A stretch of 64,000 nucleotides of DNA. Source: Gillisia sp. Hel1_33_143. Lineage in GTDB: Bacteria; Bacteroidota; Bacteroidia; Flavobacteriales; Flavobacteriaceae. The notes beneath the pieces were generated by a model. That model searched no databases and was not told the origin of the DNA. It saw nothing but the letters and a program-made list of their open reading frames with translations. The stretch lies in assembly GCF_900104765.1 (NCBI RefSeq), contig NZ_LT629737.1:1798001-1862000 (forward strand). The letters run 5' to 3'. Shown piece after piece: positions 1-6,710 of the stretch (its first letter is position 1; the number at the start of each line of letters is the position of its first letter). The position numbers and the translations under genes were made by a program.

Positions 1-3
1 TCT

Positions 4-47
4 AATCATCAGGAATGCCAAATTTGGCATTCCTGATGATTTTTTTT
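4..47 (+). terminator. Strong intrinsic terminator of a gene upstream of the window
   Basis: Positions 4-41 are a perfect palindrome with 19-base arms and its centre between 22 and 23. A run of T follows at 41-47. This is the shape of a rho-independent terminator. The gene it would end lies off the left edge. The symmetry also allows it to work on the other strand. Confidence 0.85.
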
Positions 48-60
48 ATTTCAATAATAT

Positions 61-167
61 ATGAAAAAAGCAGTTTTAAGTGAAGTTACCAATCTGGTTT
101 AAGTAATCGTAGTACTACAATTCAAATGGGTAATAGTAATGTTGCTAACGTAAGTAAAAGCAACTAA
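61..167 (+). pseudogene. Decayed curlin (CsgA-type) fragment
   Basis: An ATG at 61 opens a 13-codon frame (MKKAVLSEVTNLV, stop at 100-102). In a different frame, positions 84-167 read SYQSGLSNRSTTIQMGNSNV and then ANVSKSN before a stop at 165-167. That tail has the curlin spacing N-x-S-x-x-x-Q-x-G-x-x-N-x-A-x-V found in the intact subunit gene at 505-1632. I read it as the end of a former amyloid subunit gene whose front has been lost or frameshifted. The alternative, a chance short frame, is less likely because the motif matches the neighbouring family. A leader function cannot be excluded. Confidence 0.55.
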
Positions 168-251
168 ACTTGATCTTCTTATACTTTTAAAGTGCTTATT
201 TAATTTCATACATCATAGTAATAAGAATAGCTATTTTATTATTATTACAAC

Positions 252-279
252 ACCTGCTAAGAAGCAGGTTTTGTTTTTA
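252..279 (+). terminator. Hairpin and T-run after the curlin fragment
   Basis: A 7-base stem (acctgct at 252-258, agcaggt at 263-269) with a four-base loop is followed by a T-rich stretch to 279. It would end transcription through the decayed curlin fragment, which suggests that fragment was once the end of a real gene. Confidence 0.7.
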
Positions 280-383
280 TATAATGTGCATACAATTGAG
301 TAATATATTTACGTTTTAACAATTATTTGGGCATTTGGTCGAATACTTTTTATTACTAGACATGTTTCCCTTAGATTAGTCTT

Positions 384-419
384 ATGATTCTGATGCCCCC
401 CAAGCTGCTTAAGAATCAT
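384..419. promoter_or_regulatory. Inverted repeat in the leader of the amyloid subunit gene
   Basis: ATGATTCT at 384-391 is repeated inverted as AGAATCAT at 412-419, with a 20-base spacer rich in C. It lies 86 bases before the curlin gene start, in a 237-base leader (168-504 contains only this and the hairpin at 252-279). It may be a regulator site or a transcript hairpin followed by the T-run near 422-427. The function is inferred. Confidence 0.35.
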
Positions 420-504
420 CCTTTTTTAACATTCTGTTATTTTAGGTAGTCCCCATATTTTTTTGAATTGAGTTTTAATCAATTATAACTATAAACAATT
501 AATT

Positions 505-1632
505 ATGAAAAAAATTATTTTAAGTTCAGCAGCTATCTTATTTGGAGCGGTTGCTTTTGCGCAAAGCAATCAAAGCACCGTAGATCAAGTAGGGTACTCT
601 AATCAATCAGATGTTCAGCAAACAGGTAGTACTAATGGATCTGCTGTTCTTCAAACAGGTGGGCGTGATGGTGAGACCGCTAACCATGAAGCAACTGTAA
701 TACAAAATGGGAATGCAAACTTATCTTCAGTAGATCAAAACAATGATGATAACATTGCAAACGTAAATCAATTAGGGGAATCTAATGATTCTGGAGTTTC
801 ACAAGATGGTTCTTCTAACCTTGCTAATGTAGACCAAGATGGAATTGCTAATGGTAGTACAGTTACACAAGTAGGAGATGCAGGAGGGGCAGAACCAAAT
901 AACGAAGCTAACGTAAACCAAATAGGATTTTTAAATACTGCTGTTGTTTCACAAACAGGAACATTGAACTTAGGGAATTTAACTCAGAATGGAGATTTTA
1001 ACTACGGTTCTATAGATCAATTAGGAGATGAAAATTCTGCAAACCTTCGTCAGTGGGGTAGTGATAATACAGGATTTCAAATTCAAGATGGTGCAGGTAA
1101 CTCAGCTGTAATGAATCAAGGTGAAGCATTAACAGGATGGGCTAGTTCTCAAGGAAGCTTAGCTCAACAAGAGCAATATGGTAATGACAACATGGTTACT
1201 GTTACCCAAAGAGGAAGCGGTCAATTCTCTTTACAGGCACAACAAGGTGATGATAATGAAATGAAAGCTTACCAAGGAAATGACGGTAACTTTAACAGAC
1301 AAGTACAACTTGGAAATGGTAACTACGCAAATACGCAACAATATTTTAGCTCTAACCAATCTCTACAAGAACAAGTAGGAAATGACAACTGGGCTACTAC
1401 AAGACAAACAGGAGCAGGAGCAGGTTTTAACTTCTCTACTGTATCTCAATTGGGAAATGCTAACTATGCTTTAACCTCACAAAATGGTTTAGAAAATGGT
1501 TCAGCTACAACTCAACTAGGAAATATGCATAATAGTGTTGTGAATCAAATGGGTAGCAACAACTCATCTGATGTACTGCAACAAACTGTAGCATCACCAG
1601 GAGGAGCATCAGGACCAGGACTTCCTCAATAA
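505..1632 (+). CDS. Major curlin-repeat amyloid subunit (CsgA-like)
   Basis: This 375-residue protein is predicted to be the secreted main subunit of a curli-type amyloid fibre. Residues 1-20 are a clear Sec signal ending FAQ. From residue 22 the chain is almost entirely an 11-residue unit, N-x-(S/A)-x-V-x-Q-x-G-x-x. I count about 28 units up to a Gly/Pro-rich tail. Canonical CsgA has five 22-residue repeats, so this is a much longer fibre subunit. The first two thirds keep the N and Q ladders well, and the later units are looser, with a few insertions near residues 205-225. The gene stands alone: a hairpin at 1724-1768 separates it from the secretion genes, so subunit and machinery can be made at different levels. 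No csgA symbol is given because orthology is by repeat only. Confidence 0.9.
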   Translation: MKKIILSSAAILFGAVAFAQSNQSTVDQVGYSNQSDVQQTGSTNGSAVLQTGGRDGETANHEATVIQNGNANLSSVDQNNDDNIANVNQLGESNDSGVSQDGSSNLANVDQDGIANGSTVTQVGDAGGAEPNNEANVNQIGFLNTAVVSQTGTLNLGNLTQNGDFNYGSIDQLGDENSANLRQWGSDNTGFQIQDGAGNSAVMNQGEALTGWASSQGSLAQQEQYGNDNMVTVTQRGSGQFSLQAQQGDDNEMKAYQGNDGNFNRQVQLGNGNYANTQQYFSSNQSLQEQVGNDNWATTRQTGAGAGFNFSTVSQLGNANYALTSQNGLENGSATTQLGNMHNSVVNQMGSNNSSDVLQQTVASPGGASGPGLPQ

Positions 1633-1723
1633 AGATTAATTTTATAGTACTTCATATTCCCTCCCGTAGGCATGAAGACTATGAAACTGCAACTAAATAT
1701 TATTAAAATATTTATTTCATAAC

Positions 1724-1768
1724 TTAAAATAATGGGTGGGCAATTTAAGATCCTGCCCTTTATTTTAA
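1724..1768 (+). terminator. Hairpin between amyloid subunit and secretion operon
   Basis: TTAAAATAA (1724-1732) pairs with TTATTTTAA (1760-1768), and inside it GGGCA (1738-1742) pairs with TGCCC (1754-1758). A second, weaker hairpin (TCGGG at 1795-1799, CCCGA at 1804-1808) is followed by T-rich sequence. Together they probably end or weaken transcription after the major subunit. The remaining sequence up to 1919 shows no gene. Confidence 0.6.
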
Positions 1769-1919
1769 TTTATTATTTAAGAATTAGGAAATGCTCGGGT
1801 ACGCCCGATTTCTGATTTTCTAAATAATTTCAAAATTTTTAGATAAAGCTCTATATGATTACTTCTTTATGAGTGTTTATTTTTAAAATTTATGTAATAT
1901 TGAATAACAGGTACTTACT

Positions 1920-2447
1920 ATGAAAAACTCAATCTACTTTTTAGTTTTTGGGATCTTTTTTTTATTGAATCCATTTACAAGCCATTCACAAAGTCAAACT
2001 AATACTGATGGTGTAACTTTATCCTTACAAGGATTTCAATCCAGATCTTCTGAACTGAATTTTCTAGCAAATCAAAATTATTCTCCCAATATTACGTCAG
2101 CCACTTCATCCAATATTGTGAACATTAAACAAATTGGTGATTTTAATGAAGTCTCATCAAAAACAATTTCTGCTCAATCTAATATAGATCTTATTCAAAA
2201 TGGAGACTATAATAATATTGAATTAAATCTTAATGCTGCTGTTATTAACGAAAGAGTTATACAAAATGGAGATCGTAATACATTTGTAGATATAAACACT
2301 TTTGGAGTAAACCTTCATGAAGCAGAAATAATTCAGAATGGGAATAATCAAAGTTTAACCTGGTATGGTAGTAATTCTATTTCAGAAAGAATGAAAGTTA
2401 ACATGCAGGGGAATGATAAAATTATTGAGGTTAGAAGTTTTAATTAA
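1920..2447 (+). CDS. Minor curlin-like protein (CsgB-like nucleator candidate)
   Basis: This is a 175-residue secreted protein with a signal peptide ending near residue 24 (TSHSQ). Four curlin-type half-units are visible, built around KQIGDFN, IQNGDYN, IQNGDRN and IQNGNNQ, spaced by about 22-28 residues. The first 50 residues after the signal and the last 30 do not repeat. Few units, non-repeat flanks and position at the head of the csgE-csgF-csgG run suggest the nucleator role of CsgB, which anchors and seeds the fibre at the cell surface. It could instead be a second minor subunit. It is followed by the CsgE gene after 8 bases. Confidence 0.7.
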   Translation: MKNSIYFLVFGIFFLLNPFTSHSQSQTNTDGVTLSLQGFQSRSSELNFLANQNYSPNITSATSSNIVNIKQIGDFNEVSSKTISAQSNIDLIQNGDYNNIELNLNAAVINERVIQNGDRNTFVDINTFGVNLHEAEIIQNGNNQSLTWYGSNSISERMKVNMQGNDKIIEVRSFN

Positions 2448-2455
2448 ATTTTAAG

Positions 2456-3277
2456 ATGGCAGTGAATAATAAGTTTTCAATTATTTTCCTTTTCGCTGTG
2501 ATGAGTGCAAGTACTTCTTTTGGACAATCTTATAATGCAGATGTAGAAGCTAAAATTAGCATGTCTACTAATAACGAGTTTATAGAAATTACGGGGATTG
2601 CTCTTAATAAATCTGAAATCACCCAAAGTTTGCGTTACGTTCTCTCTGTAATAAAAAAGAACTCAGAAAATTCTAACAGCGCTAAGAATGATCAAAGCGG
2701 AAGAATTGTATTAGAACCTTCTGAAAAGAAAGAACTATCTACAACTACTATAAATGCGGATGTAAAAGATAGGGTGATTATCCTCTTGTTGATATATGAT
2801 ATAAATGATAATATTGTTGGTAAGGACAGGGTTGTAGTAAATGATACTCCCGAGGCAAATGATAATGCATTGCAAAATATCATGGAAGATAATAATTTGC
2901 CTATAGAACCAACTTCTAATTCTGAAAGCAAGATTGCAAATGAAGATGTTAATCAAGAAGGCAGAGACGGGATAGAACTTTCTGGAATTGTTACAGAAGA
3001 TACCAAGACCAAAGCTGGTATGGATTTTTATAAACTCTTTTACTCAAATTATAGTTCAAAAAATATAAATGGTAGTAAAGTAGTAAGTATAAGTGAGATG
3101 ATAGCCCTTGGGAATAATACCAAAATACAAGTGAAGGTAGACAATGCCCTGGTTTGGGAATTCTTTGCAAGACCCAAGTATGATTACTTAAAATCTATGG
3201 CAGATGTTGCGGTGCAACGTGTTAATGCCTATTTCCAGAATATGGAAAAAAATGCCCGAAATGTAAGAAGATATTAA
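2456..3277 (+). CDS. csgE: CsgE-type curli chaperone with N-terminal CsgH-like domain
   Basis: This 273-residue periplasmic protein has a signal peptide of about 23 residues ending FGQ. Residues about 170-265 match CsgE: GIVTEDTKTKAGMDFYKLF, then a W-E-F-F-A-R-P-K-Y-D-Y segment and a helical end. CsgE caps the CsgG pore and feeds subunits into it. Residues about 27-128 look like CsgH, the small periplasmic inhibitor of amyloid formation known in Alphaproteobacteria: an I-T-G-I-A-L strand, SLRYVLSV, then N-S-rich residues and QSG before L-S-T-T-T-I-N. The two parts are joined by an acidic linker. Typical CsgE is about 130 residues, so this one is double length. The CsgE call is firm; the CsgH call is by pattern only. 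Confidence 0.85.
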   Translation: MAVNNKFSIIFLFAVMSASTSFGQSYNADVEAKISMSTNNEFIEITGIALNKSEITQSLRYVLSVIKKNSENSNSAKNDQSGRIVLEPSEKKELSTTTINADVKDRVIILLLIYDINDNIVGKDRVVVNDTPEANDNALQNIMEDNNLPIEPTSNSESKIANEDVNQEGRDGIELSGIVTEDTKTKAGMDFYKLFYSNYSSKNINGSKVVSISEMIALGNNTKIQVKVDNALVWEFFARPKYDYLKSMADVAVQRVNAYFQNMEKNARNVRRY

Positions 3278-3293
3278 CCTAAATTTTTCAAAA

Positions 3294-3695
3294 TTGAGAA
3301 TAAAACTACTCTTTTTATTTTTATTGATTTCAACACTAAGTTCTGCACAGCAGCTAACTTATAAGCCCATAAATCCAGCTTTTGGAGGTGATACTTTTAA
3401 TTATCAATGGTTGCTTAGTTCTGCCACAGCGCAAAATTCATTTAAAGATCCAGATGCAAGGCAAAATTCAAGCGGTTCTAACTTAGATTCTTTTGCCGAG
3501 AACCTAAATCGTCAACTATTGAGTCAGCTTTCCAGAAGTCTATTTAATGATCAATTAGGAACAGACGGTCTAAAACCGGGAACATTTACTTTTGGTAGTT
3601 TGTCTTTGGATATCTACGAATCTTCTGAGGGTCTAGTCATAAATATTCTAGATACCAATACTGGAGAACAAACCCAAGTTATAATTCCCAATTAA
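3294..3695 (+). CDS. csgF: Curli assembly factor CsgF
   Basis: This is a 133-residue secreted protein. The start is TTG at 3294, chosen because it gives a full signal peptide (MRIKLLFLFLLISTLSSAQ). The mature N-terminus carries the CsgF signature: NPAFGG, then LLSSATAQNSFKDP, which in Escherichia coli sits inside the CsgG constriction. CsgF couples the secretion pore to nucleation by CsgB at the outer surface. Length and C-terminal TNTGEQTQVIIPN also agree with the family. It lies 16 bases after csgE and 9 before csgG. Confidence 0.93.
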   Translation: MRIKLLFLFLLISTLSSAQQLTYKPINPAFGGDTFNYQWLLSSATAQNSFKDPDARQNSSGSNLDSFAENLNRQLLSQLSRSLFNDQLGTDGLKPGTFTFGSLSLDIYESSEGLVINILDTNTGEQTQVIIPN

Positions 3696-3704
3696 CCTAC
3701 AAGA

Positions 3705-5099
3705 ATGAACTTTTTAAAACGAATTAGTGTAGTAACTTTTGCTACTATAGTTTCCTCATGTGGAACAACATTTAATCAGCCTGTAGATTTTCAAAAGGCC
3801 AGAATTGGCGAGATATCAACAGTTACTAAAAAATTAGAAAAGTTACCAGAACCAGAAGAGGCTGTGGTAGTTGGAGTTTACAATTTTCGAGATCTTACAG
3901 GCCAATATAAAGCTTCAGAAACAGGAAGTACCTTTAGCACTGCAGTAACGCAGGGTGGTACTTCTATCTTAATAAAAGCTTTAGCAGATTCTAAGTGGTT
4001 TGTACCCATTGAAAGAGAAAATATTGGAAATCTTTTAAACGAGCGAAATATTATTCGTTCTACAAGAGAAGAATATCGAGGTACTCCTAAAAATGAACCA
4101 CAGGTTCCACCGTTATTATATGCGGGGATCTTATTGGAAGGTGGAATTGTATCTTATGATACTAATATCCTTACCGGTGGTATGGGGGCCAGATACTTTG
4201 GTGTAGGAGGAAGTACACAATATCGTCAGGATAGAGTTACCATTTATTTAAGAGCGATTTCAACTTCAAATGGTAAAATTTTAAAGAATATCTATATTTC
4301 AAAAACCATCCTTTCACAGGAAGTAGGTGTAAACCTTTTTAAATATGTTAATTTTCAGCGCTTGTTAGAGGCTGAGGTAGGGTTTACAAGAAACGAACCG
4401 GTTCAGCTTGCTGTTAAGGAAGCTATAGAAAAAGCGGTTGAAGGATTAGTAATAGAAGGAATTCAAGATAAATTGTGGCAGCCAAAAGATGGTTGGGAAT
4501 CTGCAGATCAATTAGTGCTAGATTACGCAAAGGAAAAGGATGAGGCAGAACTAACTAAGATTTACGATCGTAAGTATATCGATAATGAACATAAAAGTTC
4601 TTTAGGAATTAGTGGAGGTGCAGCTATTCTTAGCGGAGATTATTCTAAAAAGGATGCAGGTGCTTTATTAAAACTAGATTTTAACACGGCTCTTACCCCA
4701 TCTTTCTCTCTTAATTTTGCAGCCACTGCTTTTCAGCTTGAAAGTAGTAATGTAGTGCAAAATAAATTTATTGGTACAGAAGGAAACGTGCTGTTCAAAT
4801 TATTACCTCATGATAATTTTGGGCCTTACATCTATGGTGGAGGTGGACTTATCTTTAACTTAGAGAATGATATACCAGACAATATTGGTAGCACTCATTT
4901 TAAACTTCAGTATGGACTTGGAGCAGAATATTTGTTAAATGAAAAAATTGGATTAAAGATCTTCGCTGAGCATAATATAGGTTTAGATGATGAATTGGAT
5001 AATCTAATTAATGGTAAAAGAGACGATCACTACTTCAATTTAGGAATAGGAGTAAATTATTATTTAGGTAAATCTGCAGGTAAAAACACAAAAAAATAA
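3705..5099 (+). CDS. csgG: Curli secretion pore CsgG with extra C-terminal barrel-like domain
   Basis: This is a lipoprotein with a signal ending in Cys19 (IVSSC). Residues about 45-295 follow CsgG closely: VYNFRDLTGQYK, FSTAV, LLNERNIIRSTRE, GGMGARYFGVG, ISKTILSQEVG, YVNFQRLLEAEVGFTRNEP. CsgG forms the nine-fold outer membrane channel for curli subunits. Canonical CsgG is about 277 residues; this one is 464. Residues about 296-455 add alternating strands with aromatic ends (LGISGGAAILSGDY, YIYGGGGLIFNLEN, YGLGAEYLLNEKIGLKIFAE, FNLGIGVNYYLG), which looks like a small OmpA- or OmpW-type eight-stranded barrel. In the constriction segment only the Phe is clearly kept; the Tyr and Asn of the E. 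coli pore are replaced (by-eye alignment). The next gene starts 3 bases after the stop. Confidence 0.93.
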   Translation: MNFLKRISVVTFATIVSSCGTTFNQPVDFQKARIGEISTVTKKLEKLPEPEEAVVVGVYNFRDLTGQYKASETGSTFSTAVTQGGTSILIKALADSKWFVPIERENIGNLLNERNIIRSTREEYRGTPKNEPQVPPLLYAGILLEGGIVSYDTNILTGGMGARYFGVGGSTQYRQDRVTIYLRAISTSNGKILKNIYISKTILSQEVGVNLFKYVNFQRLLEAEVGFTRNEPVQLAVKEAIEKAVEGLVIEGIQDKLWQPKDGWESADQLVLDYAKEKDEAELTKIYDRKYIDNEHKSSLGISGGAAILSGDYSKKDAGALLKLDFNTALTPSFSLNFAATAFQLESSNVVQNKFIGTEGNVLFKLLPHDNFGPYIYGGGGLIFNLENDIPDNIGSTHFKLQYGLGAEYLLNEKIGLKIFAEHNIGLDDELDNLINGKRDDHYFNLGIGVNYYLGKSAGKNTKK

Positions 5100-5102
5100 A
5101 TT

Positions 5103-6596
5103 ATGAAATTTATTAAACCCCTTATTTTATTATTACTACTAATAAGCGCTGTTGGTTGTAGTGAAGATACTATTGGTGCTTTTGGAAATGGAACTATCAC
5201 TGGAAGGGTGGTAAAAGATGGAAGTAATGAACCTATAGAAAATGTAAAGATTTCTACTAACCCTGCGTCAACCACAGTTTTTTCTGATGCTGATGGAAAT
5301 TTTATACTTAAAGATGTGCCGGAAGGAGAATATTCTGTGCAGGCTCAAAAAGATGGATTGTTAACCAAATTTGAAGGTGCTACCGTTAGACAAAGTGCAG
5401 AAGTGAATGTAATTTTTGAACTTAAGCCCCAAACTGCTAATAATAGACAACCCTCTGCTCCAGAAGCAATCTTTCCTGAAGATAATGCTACAGATGTAGA
5501 TGTTTCGTTACAATTTGCCTGGACTTCTACAGATCCTGAAGGAGATGATCTAACTTATGAACTAGAACTTAGAAATGATATTAATAATTCTGTTCTTAAG
5601 TTTCAGGATATACAGGATACCACTTATACTGTAAATGGTCTTCAGAATGGATTAAAATATTTTTGGCAGATTAAGGTTACAGATAGTGTTAATAATCCTG
5701 TACTTAGTAAAGTGTATTCATTTGAAACCTCTCAATTTCCAAAAACAAGATATTATTATGTGAGAAAAGTTAGCGGTAACAACGTGATCTTTTCATCTGA
5801 CGGTGCCGGAGGGGAATACCAATTAACTTCATCTAGTGTAAACAGTTTTAGACCAAGAAAAAATAATGCTACCAATAAAGTGGCGTTCTTAAGAACGGTT
5901 GGAGGTCAGACCCAATTATTTACAATGGATCCAGATGGGTCTAGGCAGACTCAAATTACTAATAATGTCCCTGTTAATGGATTCAATCTAGAGAAGATTG
6001 GTTATTCATGGATTGATGATGGAACTGCACTTGTGTATCCTAACTTTAGCAAACTATATAAGATCAATATAAATGGTGGAGGAAATGAACTAATTTATGA
6101 AACACCTAATCTTAAATTTATTTCTGGCGTAGCTGTAAATGAAGTAAACAAGTTTATAACCTTGCTTACTACCAATGTAAATGGATACGATGGCTCTGTT
6201 TTTACTATAGATTATACCGGTAATAAACGTACTACCATTTTAGATAACCAGAAGGGGGCTATTGGAGGTCTTGATATTTCTGTAGATGGTAAAACCCTGT
6301 TATACAGCAAGGATATATCTGAATTTGAAAATGGAAATTACAGACAATTAGATGCTCATATTTTTAGTTATAATTTCTCTACAGGAAGAACCATAGATCT
6401 AAGCCAGGGTAAGCCATCCGGATTTAATGATCTAGATCCTAGATTTTCTCCTAACGAAGCAAGTATAATATTTACTAATACTTCTAATGACGGTGTATCT
6501 CCTATAAATATTTATATGGTTGGAGTTAATGATATGAATGCAGAATCTCAAAGATTAGAATTATTTCAAAATGCATTTATGCCAGACTGGGAATAA
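5103..6596 (+). CDS. Lipoprotein with carboxypeptidase-regulatory-like, FN3-like and propeller domains, last gene of the curli operon
   Basis: This is a 497-residue lipoprotein with a signal ending in Cys19 (ISAVGC). Residues about 30-108 form a carboxypeptidase-regulatory-like beta-sandwich (GTITGRVVKDGSNEPIENVKI, SDADGNFILKDVPEGEYSV). Residues about 112-208 resemble a fibronectin type III fold (DPEGDDLTYELELR, LKYFWQIKVTDS). Residues about 215-497 contain TolB/PD40-like blades (FTMDPDGSRQTQIT, ISVDGKTLLYS, DPRFSPNEASIIFT). It starts 3 bases after csgG and a strong terminator follows, so it belongs to the curli operon. None of its domains is a known Csg protein. A role at the outer membrane in fibre anchoring or subunit handling is inferred only. 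Confidence 0.85.
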   Translation: MKFIKPLILLLLLISAVGCSEDTIGAFGNGTITGRVVKDGSNEPIENVKISTNPASTTVFSDADGNFILKDVPEGEYSVQAQKDGLLTKFEGATVRQSAEVNVIFELKPQTANNRQPSAPEAIFPEDNATDVDVSLQFAWTSTDPEGDDLTYELELRNDINNSVLKFQDIQDTTYTVNGLQNGLKYFWQIKVTDSVNNPVLSKVYSFETSQFPKTRYYYVRKVSGNNVIFSSDGAGGEYQLTSSSVNSFRPRKNNATNKVAFLRTVGGQTQLFTMDPDGSRQTQITNNVPVNGFNLEKIGYSWIDDGTALVYPNFSKLYKININGGGNELIYETPNLKFISGVAVNEVNKFITLLTTNVNGYDGSVFTIDYTGNKRTTILDNQKGAIGGLDISVDGKTLLYSKDISEFENGNYRQLDAHIFSYNFSTGRTIDLSQGKPSGFNDLDPRFSPNEASIIFTNTSNDGVSPINIYMVGVNDMNAESQRLELFQNAFMPDWE

Positions 6597-6615
6597 TCTT
6601 ATAAAAATTTTAAGT

Positions 6616-6650
6616 ACGGCAGTCTTTAAAAAGGCTGCCGTTTTTGTTTT
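6616..6650 (+). terminator. Terminator of the curli operon
   Basis: ACGGCAG (6616-6622) pairs with CTGCCGT (6635-6641), extended by four further pairs inside including one G-T, and TTTTTGTTTT follows. It lies 19 bases after the stop of the propeller lipoprotein. Confidence 0.88.
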
Positions 6651-6681
6651 AGTATATCTTTACTGTCCGCTTTAAACTGTT

Positions 6682-6689
6682 TATCTTTG
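6682..6689 (+). promoter_or_regulatory. -7 promoter element before purM
   Basis: TATCTTTG matches the Bacteroidota sigma-A -7 consensus TAnnTTTG. It lies 21 bases before the ATG at 6711 and overlaps an upstream in-frame TTG at 6687, which argues that translation starts at the ATG. No clear -33 TTG is seen. Confidence 0.6.
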
Positions 6690-6710
6690 GCACTTCAAAG
6701 ATCAATATTC

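Noticed and set aside
505-1632. Regular 33-base periodicity, at first sight like a CRISPR array
   Set aside because: The units are degenerate, have no unique spacers, and translate to an uninterrupted curlin-repeat protein with a signal peptide.
2692-2956. Two open frames on the minus strand inside csgE
   Set aside because: They are shadows of an AT-rich coding region; csgE has clear family similarity on the plus strand.
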